Of a stretch of DNA of 64,000 bases, positions 1 to 10,650 are shown in pieces. A program made the translations under genes and the position numbers. Numbering within the stretch: position 1 is the stretch's first letter; every line of letters starts with the position of its first letter. The stretch comes from Phyto melanocephala. Its lineage: Eukaryota > Arthropoda > Insecta > Diptera > Rhinophoridae. The notes below the pieces were generated by a model. The model was not told where the DNA came from, ran no database searches, and was given only the letters and a program-made list of their open reading frames with translations. The stretch lies in the NCBI GenBank assembly GCA_941918925.1, contig OW799236.1, positions 13,243,474 through 13,307,473 on the forward strand, in the 5' to 3' direction.

Positions 1-580
1 TTTTGATAAAGGATCTACCAGGCTTCAGAAAATCTCCTTTATATTTAATTAACGATTTTTCCAATGTTTGCTTTATAATTGGTCTAGGCTTCCTTATAAA
101 TTCAATCACGTAGCAGAATACTCAGTAGATAGGAAACTTTTTGCATATGATAGTGACAAAAAGTTACCAGCCATAGTCTCTAAAATTACAAATCCAAGAT
201 GATATTCGAACTAAAATGACAAACATATGGGTCTCATAACTACACTTAGAAAACAGAAAATCACATTAGTTGCCTATCGAATGGTTCAGTTCCTGCAAAC
301 GAACTTTTCATATATGATTATAAAATTTCTATTACAAGAATCATAATTTATTAGTGCCGACTACATATTTATATTCCGAAATGAAAGTCTGTAGATATAA
401 CCGTACAATACTACTATCACAACTAAACTATGCGATTGGCAACAATTTCAGTACTCACAACCAATACTGTTTTCTCTCTGTAATAACTAAAAATTTATTC
501 CCTACAATGCAATCAAAATTATGCAGCAGGTCATAAGAACTTACCGAAATTCAAAATATCGTCTGAAATAAGAAGGCATA
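1..580. other. AT-rich sequence, nothing recognised
   Basis: No repeat terminus, protein motif or RNA gene is visible. A 60-codon open frame at 354-536 starts at GTG, has no recognisable motif and is probably chance. Confidence 0.5.
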
Positions 581-935
581 TACAGTAGACTCGCGCTAAC
601 AAAAACACTGCCTTACGTGAACATCGGATAAGATGAACATAATTTTTTTACACTGACTACTCTGTAGCGTGAATACAGTGAGAAAGCCTTATAACGTGAA
701 CAAATTTGTCGTTATTTAAATCGTTTTCATATAAAGGGGTATCCCCGTAAATGATTGCACAGGTTTAGTTTAGTGCGCGCTGCTGATTTAGCGTGATCTA
801 TTCTAAAGTTTTTCGTGAAAAATGTCACAAAAAGTAGCAAAATTCTAAAGTTAAACTTTTTGTGATTGGAAAGGCAAAAAATCTTCTGTGGACTATAATT
901 GCTCCAAATTGTAATGGATTACAGTTGCCATTTTT

Positions 936-1653
936 ATACCCTTCACACAGTGAAAGAGGGTATATATAGGTTTGTCATTCCGTGTGAAATTTCTACAATT
1001 TTCATTTCCGACCCCATAAAGTATATATTTTCTGAAAGCTTATGAATAGGTGAGTCGATTAAGCTGTCAGTCTGTCCGTCTGTCCGTGTGTATGTTGAAA
1101 TCAACTTTTTGAAGCCCCCCGAAATCGCTTGGACCCGGGTGAGGTAATAAAATATCAGAAATATTCGGGAGTAGATCGGTATTGAAAATCAGAAACATCG
1201 GTACATAAACAACTGAGATATGAGCAAAAATCCACGACCACCTCGATTTTTTTTTCACAAAAACAACATTACAGCAACAACATACATACATACAAACGTG
1301 TATACTGGTTAGAGAAAACGTGGCATCGATTCCCAGCTGAGCCAAAAAAAAATTTTTTTAATTTTTTTTTAATTTTTGAAAAATTATTTTTTTTATTTTA
1401 TTTGTTTTATATATATTATATATATAATAATTTTTTTTTTAATTTTTTTTTGAAATTTTTTTTTTCGTTTTTTTAACATACATACATGAATTTATAATTT
1501 TGCAATGGGATGTTTTTATATATGTATGTTTTTATATGTATGTACGTATTTCATATGGGATGAATGGTGACACAAACTACTGTTATTGCATGACTACACG
1601 TTGTGAAGGGTATATAAGATTCGGCACTACCGAATATAGCGCTCTTACTTGTT
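936..1653 (+). mobile_element. Helentron/DINE-type (mini-me) element, copy A
   Basis: Starts ATACCCTTCACACAGTG after a run of five T and ends TCTTACTTGTT. Subterminal inverted repeats are TATACCCTTCAC and GTGAAGGGTATA. Next come the core (CCCCATAAAGTATATATTTTC), GTCTGTCCGTCTGTCC (GTCY tract), a T-rich tract of about 130 bp and a 3' stem-loop region around ATTCGGC. It has no coding capacity and would need a Helentron Rep/helicase in trans. It sits inside the Tigger-like element, so it is younger than that element. A 92-codon minus-strand frame recurs in the sister copies because they are nearly identical, and is not taken as a gene. Confidence 0.85.
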
Positions 1654-1661
1654 AAAAGTTA

Positions 1662-1746
1662 TTAATGGACGCTATTGGCTATTTAAATTCAACTTGGCAA
1701 CTTCTTGAAAAGAAAACAATTGCAAAATGCTGGCTTAACATTTTTA
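1662..1746 (+). pseudogene. Transposase C-terminal fragment, Tigger/pogo (CENP-B-like) family
   Basis: The translation contains DAIGYLNSTWQLLEKKTI followed by AKCWLN. This matches the pattern 'dAi.yi..aW..v...TI.nCW' found near the end of the DDE domain in Tigger/pogo transposases. It lies just downstream of the Helentron insertion. No catalytic Asp motifs are readable in the remaining sequence, and stops flank the match. It is a decayed remnant that supports the family call for the surrounding inverted-repeat element. Some other pogo-related family is possible, but the W...TI..CW spacing is distinctive. Confidence 0.65.
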
Positions 1747-1852
1747 GCTCTTTACTTTACGTCTAGACGAGCCATCGATTTGTCCAGACTAGAACAAACC
1801 GTCGGCAGAGCAACTGTCAAAAAATTATTCATTTTCTTTGATATGGTTAATA

Positions 1853-2287
1853 CTACATTTACACCTACACAAAATCTAGTACTTGAGGGATTTTAAGCGA
1901 AATCTACCAGATTTCCCATACAAAACGAAATCTACTTCGCCACTAGATTTTGGCAAAATCTACTTTAAATCTAGAACTACTTCGTGATGCAACTGTGGTT
2001 TTTATTAAATTGTACTAAAATATACTACGCTGCACACAGAAAAATTCAATCATAATATATAAGGTGGTTGCAATTGCACAAGTACTTTATTGTTTACATT
2101 GCTTTTATATGGAGTTTGAATTTTCGAGAAGCAAGACATAGAGAGCCTCTCAGACCACCTTGTAAATGAGTGTATTGTTTTGAAAACGAAATCTTGCAAA
2201 ATATCAAAAAACAGTGGTATAACGGTTTAGATTTTAATAAAGATTTTAAATTTAAATCTACTAGATTTCGCTAAGGTGTAAATGTAG
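1853..2287. mobile_element. MITE with TA target site and 14-bp perfect TIR
   Basis: CTACATTTACACCT at the left is repeated inverted at the right. The match continues imperfectly to about 30 bp through CAAAATCTAGTA / CGAAATCTAGTA. TA flanks both ends (1851-1852 and 2288-2289). The body is non-coding and holds a weaker inner inverted pair (AAGGTGGT / ACCACCTT). It is nested in the Tigger-like element. The TA duplication suggests mobilisation by a Tc1/mariner-type transposase. Confidence 0.75.
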
Positions 2288-3132
2288 TATAAAACGTATA
2301 AAGTATATTTTGTTGCAATTTTTATGTGTCGTCTCTTTCTTTCATATTCAATATTAAATCTCGTTCTTCGATCAAATGTTCGGACAACGCTGTTTGAACA
2401 AGAACAAAACATCGACAACAGCGTTTTAAATGAAAATTTTTCAAAATAAAATGTTTGTATAAAATGATGCGCATTCTGCATTTTAAAAAAATAATCGAAT
2501 ATAATCAAAAATAATCCTTGAAAGTAGTCAATTATATTTTTGATTACTTTTGACTATTTTTGATTATTTTCTCGTAATCCTAACTAATCTTAATTATTTT
2601 TGGATTATTTGTAATCATAATTAATTAATAATCAGGAATTGTTAAAAAGAGAATTATGTAATCAATACCATTCTTTTTAAAATTTAATCTAATTAATTAC
2701 TAATCGTAATCCAAATTTAACAGCTCTGGTCCACACCAGGCAAAGTTATGTGCGCACAAAAAATTTTTCGTTGTTCGAATAAATCGATGGCTGGTGTAGA
2801 CCGTACGTTAGGAGATGAAGAAGACTGTGAGGAGGATATCCCATTAGTTTTTTTGAGAGAAGGAATTTTTTCAGCAATTAAAACTAAAAAATTAAAAGAT
2901 AATCCAAAAAAAAGTAACACATTTTTTTAATTAATTTAAACGTACTTTTTTTTCTTAACAAAACATATGTACATAACAATTCGAAATACAAAAAAATATA
3001 TAAATTTGAGTTAAATCACATATCTAATTTATTTGGAAATTTTAAAGAGTTACACCTTCGTCAACATGAACAACTTCGCAAACATGAACACGCTCGGTTT
3101 TTAATAGTTCACGTTACCGAGAGTCTACTGTA

Positions 3133-4202
3133 TAATTGTCAAACGTAGTAATTTTAAATTTATCGTTTATTAAAAAAAAAAATAAAATACTACACAAATG
3201 TTTTCATACATTTAATCAAAACTCTTCAAACTATTTCTTTCACTTTTCTTACTTTTTCAGGAGCCTTGTATGTTTATTACTCATACTATTTACTTAAGAA
3301 AAAAAAATATTTTTTTTTTTTAAATAAATACTGGCACTGTTTTAACGAACTTCCAGCGAGAGTTTAAAACATTTTTTCCTTCGTCAACTTTACAAAAATA
3401 AAATACAGACTAAAATAAAAAAAAAAATAAAACTTTTACCAAAAGATTTGTTTAAGTCAAAAGTTTTTAACGTATATTATTTTCTCTATTTACACACACA
3501 TACATGCAAACATACTTTTCGGAACTTAAAGAATGTTAAAAAATTTTTATTTTTGCAAGTAATTTTTTGTAGCTGTTTTTTTTTGTATTTTTTCTCCAGC
3601 TTCTTCGAAAGTGTTTAAAAAATAAAACAAGCAAAAAAAATGTTTTTAAATAAAACGTAGAATTTAGGGAAATATTTTTGTGTAGTATTTTCTTTCTTGC
3701 TAAACTTTTTATAAATTCCACTTCACGATTCTCTAACAAACTTAATGAAAAAAAAAACATTTTCTACAAATTGTCGACGAGAAATATTTTTTAAAAGTTT
3801 TCTTTAAAGAAAATATTATTGAAAAATTTTATACATTATTTTCTATTGATTTTGTTCACAAATTGTTTTTTAATAATAAATTTATTTAAACTGTCAAAAA
3901 TCTGTTTAAAAACTTTTAAATTTAAATTTTCTATAAATACAATGACTGTGTTATAGATACGAACGATACTCTACTTTTGCCGCATCGCATACATACCAAT
4001 TCTGTTCGCAGTTAGAATATTGTTACTCAGGCAGAAAGTTTAAAATAAAAAAAAATGTTTGTTAATTCGCAAATAAGGTTGGAATTTTAGTCAAGTGTAA
4101 TTTTATTTCACTGCTTTCTTTTTCGTTTCTTACGTTTCCAGGAAGTAAGTATTTTAAAAGGAAGTATGTTGCAGTTTAGTTTTTTTTTTTAATTTTTGTA
4201 GC
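3133..4202. other. AT-rich low-complexity spacer
   Basis: Long A and T runs and short TTAAA words. The minus-strand 74-codon frame at 3536-3760 is K/F/L-rich low-complexity and not credible. No termini recognised. Confidence 0.5.
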
Positions 4203-4204
4203 TA

Positions 4205-5097
4205 CAGGGTGGCTCAGAAAGACCAAAGTGGTGTGAATTCCTTATAACTTTTTTATTATAATTTTTTTTTCTTTTCTTTCAGTATTTCGTAAAGAAGACT
4301 TGGACAATTTATAATGGAGCAGTACTGTACAACTGAACAACGTGCCCAAATCGTTGAAATTTACTTTTCAAATCAACGGTCCATTGTGTTGACTCAGCGT
4401 GCATACCGTCGTCAATTTAATGTGTGGGTTGCACCCACTCAGTCAACACTAAACCGTCTGGTTGCAAATTTTCGACAACAAGGAGCAGTAAGGAACCTTC
4501 CTGGTTCCGGCAGACTACACGTTTGACAACATTCGAGTGGTACAGGAGAGTATTCGGGAGGATCCAGAAACATTAACCAGGAGACGTTCGACACAACTTG
4601 GCCTCTCAAGAGGGTCGCTGCAGCGAATTTTGCATACCATAATAATGTTTCCATACAAAATTCATCTTGTCCAAGAATTAAAACCGACAGATTACCAGCA
4701 ACGACTTGACTATGCAATTTATTTCCAGAAAAAAGCACAAGAGAATACTATTTTTATTCATAACTTAGTTATGAGTGACGAAGCCCAATTCCAATTAAAT
4801 GGGTTCGTTAACAAGCAAAACTGTAGGATATGGGCTACGGAAAACCCGAGAGTACTTCATCAACGACAAATACATCCAGTTAAGTGTACTGTTTGGTGCG
4901 GTGTTTGTTCAGAAAGGATCATTGGCCCATATTTTTTTGAAAATGAACGAGGTGTCGCCATTTCCATCAATGGTGATCGATATCGGGCCACATTGGAAAA
5001 TTTTGTAAGGCCAGCCGTGGAAAACCATCCGCAAATACGGTTCCAATAGGATGGAGCCACAGCGCACACTGCGAGGGCCACAATGGCTCTTCTTCAA
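4205..5097 (+). mobile_element. 5' portion of a Tc1/IS630-type transposon
   Basis: The left terminus reads CAGGGTGGCTCAGAAAG directly after a TA dinucleotide (4203-4204). A transposase begins 110 bp downstream. No right terminus is present: sequence similarity stops at about 5097, where a T-rich tract and the 3' half of a Helentron begin. Confidence 0.75.
4314..5097 (+). pseudogene. Tc1/mariner-superfamily transposase (DUF4817-type N-terminus, DDE_3 domain), frameshifted, with a premature stop and truncated
   Basis: Two open pieces, 4314-4526 and about 4520-5049, are in different frames, with a small indel near 4513-4520. The first has the N-terminal DNA-binding helix-turn-helix (TTEQRAQIVEIYF, then STLNRLVANFR). 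The second reads NIRVVQESI, LQRIL, LVQELKPTDY, then the catalytic SDEAQF (first Asp), VNKQNCRIWATENPR, TVWCGV and GPYFFE. A TAG at 5047-5049 replaces the codon just before the second catalytic Asp in DGATAHTAR. The sequence is then lost before the third acidic residue. Insect relatives are often annotated as 'transposable element Tc3 transposase'. Two lesions plus truncation make it non-functional, but the protein match is still clear, so decay is moderate. Confidence 0.85.
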
Positions 5098-5366
5098 TTT
5101 TTTTTTGTTTGTTTTATATTGATTATTTTATTAATTATTTTTTTTTTAATTTTTTTCTTAAATTTTTTTTTAATTTTTTTTTTTTAACATACATACGTAA
5201 ATTTATAAATTTACAATGGGATGTTTTTATATATGTATGTTTTTTATACATGTATGTACGTATTTCATATGAGATGAATGGTGATACAAACTACTGTTAT
5301 TGCATGACTACACGTTGTGAAGGGTATAAAAGATTCGGCACGGCCGAATATAGCACTCTTACTTGT
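5098..5366 (+). mobile_element. Helentron/DINE 3' half
   Basis: T-rich tract, then AACATACATACG, the conserved segment with GATGAATGGTGATACAAAC, ACACGTTGTGAAGGGTATA, the palindrome ATTCGGCACGGCCGAAT and the end CTCTTACTTGTT. The whole 5' half (core and GTCY tract) is absent. It abuts the broken Tc1-like transposase directly. Confidence 0.8.
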
Positions 5367-5702
5367 TTTTTTTACCGAAAGTCGTAGGTTACGTTTTTGT
5401 TTAAGGAATTTCTGCGCTTAGACAAAGAGCTTTTAGAATTTCGTTGATAAGAACGTTACTTTAACTGAAACATGTATTTTGTTTTTTTGATTTTGATTTT
5501 TTTAATGATACTTTTGAAGGCATTTGACGATATACATGCTTCTTGAAATAACTCTAAATAATAGTCGGCAAACTATAGTTGCTTAAGGCCCACCCTTTAC
5601 TTAACACAATTACTTTGACTCCACTCAAGTTAACCACTGGTACTATAGTCACCTTATAAAGTCTTGACGTTTTTATATACACCTTTAACCAATCTTACTA
5701 AA
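5367..5702. other. Unassigned spacer
   Basis: No repeat terminus or coding motif seen in this 336-bp stretch. Confidence 0.4.
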
Positions 5703-7162
5703 ACAAGAGTTATATATTCGACCTCGCCGATTCTGAGAATACACTTCACTATCATAAGCAAAGGTACAGTGATCACATTGTGATAAGCCTTAATCTTAGA
5801 TTAAATATTATACGCAATTTTCCTATATTATTTTTGACTTCATCATAGATATGAAATTTGTACATTGTTGTCTGCGTTCTACTACTAGATAAGCCCTTTC
5901 ATTTGATAGCCATATTGATAAGGTTGAGAAAAAAAAATAACCACCATTGTTTTAATAGCGCCATCTTGAGTTTTAACTTTTTCTTATTAACTGTATTCTA
6001 CTGGTCAAGCCCTTAATATTGTGGGGTGAAGCCGTAATTACTACATTTGACTCATATAGGTGCCTTTTTATTACTACGGATATCTTCGATTTTAACTTCT
6101 TCACACTTTATTTTATTCTACAAGTCAGGACTTTTTGTTTGAGACCAATATTGAGGATTCAATCTCCAATGCAATGGGTACATTTTTGATTAATAGATTT
6201 GATTCATATATATAAACTTATTGTACGGCATTTTGTATTGGCGACAATGGATTTTAGATTTTTTCTTGTGTATTATATTTTGCTGGACAAGCCCTTACTT
6301 TTTATAACCATATCGTTTCTTGTTCTTAATAAGCCTAAACGAAATCGATTTTCTTTTGTAAATTTTAGGAAAAATACAACAGATTTTGTATTTCTGTGGT
6401 TATAACTCAGTAAGTTTCAAGCCGATATGTCAGTGTTTTTCTGAAGTAATTTTCGTGACTTCGCCTTGTATTATAATGTATTAAGTGCGTCCAAAAGTAT
6501 ATTTGGAGCAGGGTACACTTATACAAGGTGGCGGTGCAAGCCCAGCTGACTATTTTTTTGTGTTCTGGAGAAAGTCAAAATACATACTTAAAAAAATTAT
6601 TTCTACTTCGGAAATTGTCAAACTCCATACATAAAAAAAAGAGACAAAAATTGCTCTCCTTTACGCTATCACCTTATGTAATTACACCATGATTTGGAGC
6701 TTTAGTTATTTTATATATTCATAAAAATAACTATGCAGTTTAGTGGTCAATATTCTCAAAACTTTTTAAGAATATCGCTAAAAGCATGTCAGATCTACAA
6801 TAAACAGCAAACTAGCTTATAAATTGTCCCAGGGCTGTTTTTTAAGGTACAAATATGGGGAAAAACAGAAGCAGTCGTGTTTTGTTTGCTTATATCTCAG
6901 AAAGTTCTTCGGCGTTTATGCTTAAATTCCAATAGCGATTTATTACAAAATATTTTCAAAAGGTTTATAATACATACAGATCTGTGCAACTTGTGGTGAC
7001 TTCTTAAAGCTGCTGACGAATACATGGACAGGCGGATATTTCTTAATCGAGTTATAAGCTTTTAGAAAATAAATACTTTAAAGGATCAGAAATGAATGGT
7101 GTAGAAACTGAAAATGGTATAACAAAGATTTACATACCCTTAGAATCACAGGTAAAGGATAT
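5703..7162 (-). mobile_element. Long, older Helentron/DINE-type element
   Basis: Read on the minus strand, the 5' end near 7162 (ATATCCTTTACC, then AAGGGTATG) is followed by diverged versions of the family core (TAAAGTATTTATTTTC, AAAGCTTATAACTCGATTAAG) and a short GTCC tract at about 7025-7040. The 3' end near 5703 keeps a degenerate hairpin and the reverse complement of ACAAGAGTTATATATTCG. Between them, short blocks recur (on the plus strand CTACTGGTCAAGCCC, GCCATCTTGA, CCAATATTGAGG, CTCATATATAAA-like words). The same blocks appear at 27900-28450 and 35605-35990, defining a second, longer subfamily. No Rep or helicase motif was seen. Confidence 0.6.
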
Positions 7163-7172
7163 AATCACAGTC

Positions 7173-7229
7173 AGGTTTGTTGAAGGCTTATTTAACCAAT
7201 TCCTCTACAAATAAGCCTTTGACAAACCT
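7173..7229. repeat. Short hairpin repeat, 21-bp arms
   Basis: AGGTTTGTTGAAGGCTTATT and the downstream arm AATAAGCCTTTGACAAACCT are inverted copies with two mismatches around a 15-nt loop. Diverged relatives lie at 9570-9645 and, split by extra sequence, at about 14290-14440. Confidence 0.6.
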
Positions 7230-7324
7230 AAAATTTTTTTTTTTAATACGCCAGCATATGTTTCAAACAAAGTATACTTTTTCACCACATGTTTCACTTG
7301 CTTGTTTCCAATACTAAACTTAAT

Positions 7325-7738
7325 GCTATAAACACAATCAAGTCCACCGACCATCGACTACAAGATGTCAAAAATAGAATACATGCGTGCTTATGAGAAT
7401 AATTCTTTTAGCCGCTACACGACTACTTTTGTAGCCCGTAGCCAACTTAGGCTAATTTCTATTTTTCTTGGCTACAAAAAACAGCTAAGAGCTGCCAATA
7501 CAATAAGTGCATGAAATGGTGGTTTTAAAAACGCAATACATTAAATATCGCTATTAGAAACGTGAAAAACTATTATAGTAGCACCATTGAAAAATAATAA
7601 TCATCTGTTCATTTGTTTTGTAGTTAGTGGTCGGTAGTCGTTAAAAGAATTAAGTAGCTGGCGGCTGGGCTATTTTTGTAGCCAGCTACTTTTGTAGTCG
7701 GTAGTCGATGGTCGGTAGCCTTTGATTGTGTTTATAGC
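7325..7738. mobile_element. MITE with long subterminal arms and apparent TTAAT duplication
   Basis: GCTATAAACACAATCAA begins the element and its exact inverse ends it, followed inward by a second matching block (ACCGACCATCGACTAC). TTAAT flanks both sides (7320-7324 and 7739-7743). The arms carry repeated GTAGCC/GTAGTC words. Non-coding. The superfamily is uncertain: if the boundary is shifted inward the duplication could instead be TA. Confidence 0.7.
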
Positions 7739-7743
7739 TTAAT

Positions 7744-8621
7744 ACTTGCATAGGGTTTTGTGTGGATAGGGTTTTGGTACTGCATATTACTGAGATTCTT
7801 AATTTTTATATTTTTTTTTCAAAGAAGTCTAGTCTAAATTTATTTGTAATAGAAGAGTTTTTTTAAATTATTCGGAAATTAAATTAAATTGAAATTTAAA
7901 AAAAAAATTAAACGTAAAATTTTTGAAATCATTTTATCCTTATTTAATATCCTTTTAATAAGTTATTACTTAAGAATCCTTCATTCATTCATTCATTTTC
8001 AAAAAAAAACCAAAATTGCTTAACACAATAGTAAAGCTTATGCATGATTATTATATTTTAAATTATTTAAAAGATTTGCCAGCTTAACATTAACTAAGTC
8101 TAATTTATTTAAAAGCTATAACAGTCTGTTGTCATTTAAAAAAAAAAAACAAATGCTTGGCTCATTTGTTCATGTTATTCTTTACAATTTTACTGTGATG
8201 GTTTTATAATCCCTAAACTAATTTAATTTTGTTTTATAATACTAATAATATTATAATGTTTATTTGTTGTGCTTTGTGTTGTTCCATATTATTTGTGTAT
8301 TTTTCATTTTGTTGTTGTTGATGATGTTGTTGTTGTTGCTGTTTTATATATTTTTACATGCCACAGCAAGTCCTTAAGTTAATTCCTTGTTTATTAATGT
8401 AATCATATTTTTTTGTTATTATTAAATTTATATTTTTTCCTTATTTCTATATTATGATTTAGAGTAAGCTTTGCAATGAAAGCATTTTTCATTGAAATAT
8501 ATATGTGACTGTTAGTGTTGGTGTTATAATTTTGCTTACTTAATTCAAAATTAGGCTTAAGTAAATTTTGCTTAAAGTTTTCTAAAGAAAATTAAAAAAA
8601 GGTTTTATTTTAAGGCTTGTC
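7744..8621. other. AT-rich spacer with simple repeats
   Basis: Contains (ATTC)n near 7980-7996 and a TTG/GTT-rich tract near 8310-8343. No terminus or coding motif recognised. Confidence 0.5.
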
Positions 8622-9441
8622 ATACCCTTCACACAGTGAAAAAGGGTATATATAGGTTTGTCATTCCGTGTGAAATTTGTACAATTTTCATTTCCGACCC
8701 CATAAAGGATATATTTTCTGAAAGCTTATGAATAGGGGAGTCGATTAAGCCCTGTCAGTCTGTCAGTCTGTCCGTCTGACCGTCTGTCCGTGTGTATGTT
8801 GAAATCAACTTTTTGAAGCCCCCGACATAGGTTGGACCCGGGTAAGGTATTAAAATATCAGAAATATTCGGGAGTAGATTGGTATTGAAAATCAGAAACA
8901 TCGGTACATAAACAACTGAGATATGAGCAAAAACCCACGACCACCTCGATTTTTTTTTCACAAAAACAATATTACAACAACAACATACATACATACAAAC
9001 GTGTATACTGGTTAGATAAACATGGCATCGAATCAAAGCTGAGCCAAAAAGAATTTTTTTTTATTTTATTTTTATATATTTTTTTTTAATTTTTTTTTTA
9101 TTTTTTTTTTTTGTTTTTTATTTAATATATTATTTATATTTTTATTATTTTTTTTAAAATTTTTTTTTTTTAATTTTTTTTTGTTTTATATTTATTATAT
9201 ATATTTCAACTATCTTTAAAAAAAAATTTTTTTTATTTTTTTTTTCTTTTTTTTTTTTTTGTTTAACATACGTAAAGTTATAATTTTAAAATGGGTTGTT
9301 TTTATGTATGTATGTATGTTTTTATATGTTGTACGTATTTCATATGTGATGAATGGTGATACAAACTACTGTTATTGCATGACTACACGTTGTGAAGGGT
9401 ATATAAGATTCGGCATGGCCGAATATAGCGCTCTTACTTGT
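8622..9441 (+). mobile_element. Helentron/DINE-type element, copy B
   Basis: Full-length copy, nearly identical to copies A, D and E, from ATACCCTTCACACAGTG to CTCTTACTTGTT. The 3' palindrome ATTCGGCATGGCCGAAT is perfect. The GTCY tract is at about 8756-8790. The T-rich tract spans about 9045-9265, roughly 90 bp longer than in copy A. Non-coding. Confidence 0.85.
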
Positions 9442-9924
9442 TTTTTATAATCAAGGCTCATTTTTTCCTTTTTGTAAAGTTTGTTTAAGCTTTAGGTCTG
9501 CACTTTTATAAGTCAAATGTTTTATTTAACACCTACATGAACATTATGATTTACATTCATAAAACGTATTTTAGGTTTATTGAAGGCTTTATTGACATAT
9601 TTTTCTACAACATCAGTCAAATAAGGGTTTAGTAAAACTAAAATATTTTTTATGAATTAGACCGTATGACAATACATCAATTTTTATTTTGCACTTATGA
9701 GCTTGTCAAGTTCCATATTAAAAAAGAGAGAGTTAAAGTCCTCTTCCTTATGCAAACATTTCATCAAATGATTAAATCAGTGCTGCCATTTTGATGCTTT
9801 TTGGGTCTCGTTATTCTTTTATATGTTTTTAATACGCTTTTTAGAAAAAGGTAATTTCGGATGCTATTTTTATTTTTTTTGGACGATTTAGTATTTTTTG
9901 TTAAAACTATCTAATATAATTTTT
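9442..9924. other. Spacer with a diverged hairpin repeat
   Basis: At 9570-9645 TTTTAGGTTTATTGAAGGC and AGTAAAACTAAAATA form a degenerate copy of the 7173-7229 hairpin. Nothing else recognised. Confidence 0.45.
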
Positions 9925-10650
9925 ATACCCTTCACCTGTGGTGCACAAGGGTATATATAGCTTTGTCATTCCGTTTGTAATTTCTACAATTTTCATTTCC
10001 GACCCCATTAAGTATATATTTTCTGAAAGCTTATGAATAGAGGAGTCAATAAACCCTGACCGTCTGTCCATCTGTCCGCTTGTCCATCTGTCCGCCTGTC
10101 CTTCTGTCCGTGTGTTGGTTGAAATCAGCTTTTAGAAACAACTATATGTTCCCCAGATCTGTGTATGGTATCAATCTCTTGGAAACATCAAGGAATAATT
10201 CGCTATTGAAATTCAGAACAAGCGCCCTATAACCTTCTGAGATATGAGCAAAAAACCACGACCACCTCGTTTTTTTCACAATTACAACAACAACATACAT
10301 ATATATAATGGTTAAAGTAAACATGGCATCGAATCCCAGCTGAGCCAAAAAAAAATTTTTTATTTAGCCTTTATATTTTATTTTTTTATTTTATATATTA
10401 ATTATATTTTTGTTATTTTTTGTTAATATTTTTGAAATTTTTTTTGTAATTTTTTTTGTTTTTATTATATTTTTTTTGTAATTTTTTTTTAGAAACATAT
10501 GTACGTACATACGTAAACTCAATTATATTTTTACAATTGTATGTTTTTTACATGTATGTACGTATTTAATATGAGATGAATTGTGATACAAACAATTGTT
10601 ATTGCACGACTACACGTTGTGAAGGGTATATAAGATTCGGCACGGCCTAA
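9925..10650 (+). mobile_element. Helentron/DINE-type element, diverged copy C
   Basis: Starts ATACCCTTCACCTGTGG after a T run. It has the core AAGTATATATTTTCTG, an enlarged GTCY tract, the T-rich tract at 10348-10495 and the 3' repeat TTGTGAAGGGTATATAAG. The 3' hairpin is mutated (CACGGCCTAA) and the terminal CTTACTTG is lost. It is clearly more diverged than copies A, B, D and E, so probably older or a sister subfamily. Confidence 0.8.
10057..10112 (+). repeat. (GTCY)n microsatellite inside Helentron copy C
   Basis: About a dozen tetranucleotide units (GTCTGTCCATCTGTCCGC...) with single-base variants, longer than the equivalent tract in the sister copies. GTCY tracts are a described hallmark of mini-me elements. 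Confidence 0.7.

Larger units (their letters stand above)
583..3130 (+). mobile_element. Tigger/pogo-like DNA transposon, decayed and interrupted
   Basis: The left end CAGTAGACTCGCGCTAAC and the inverted right end CAGTAGACTCTCGGTAAC are flanked by TA at 581-582 and 3131-3132. That is the target duplication of Tc1/mariner/pogo elements, and CAGTAGACTC resembles Tigger-type termini. Protein homology survives only at 1662-1746. An acidic open stretch at about 2748-2930 may be the transposase tail, but this is weak. A Helentron (936-1653) and a MITE (1853-2287) have inserted, so the original element was about 1.4 kb and already deleted internally. No active transposase can come from it. Confidence 0.75.

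Noticed and set aside
1067..1345. Minus-strand open frame of about 92 codons repeated in Helentron copies A, B, D and E (also 8755-9036, 12263-12583, 18365-18643)
   Set aside because: The frame is shared only because the copies are nearly identical. It crosses the simple GTCY tract, resembles no Rep/helicase and is broken in the diverged copy C.
3536..3760. 74-codon minus-strand frame
   Set aside because: Phe/Lys/Leu-rich translation of A/T low-complexity sequence with no motif.
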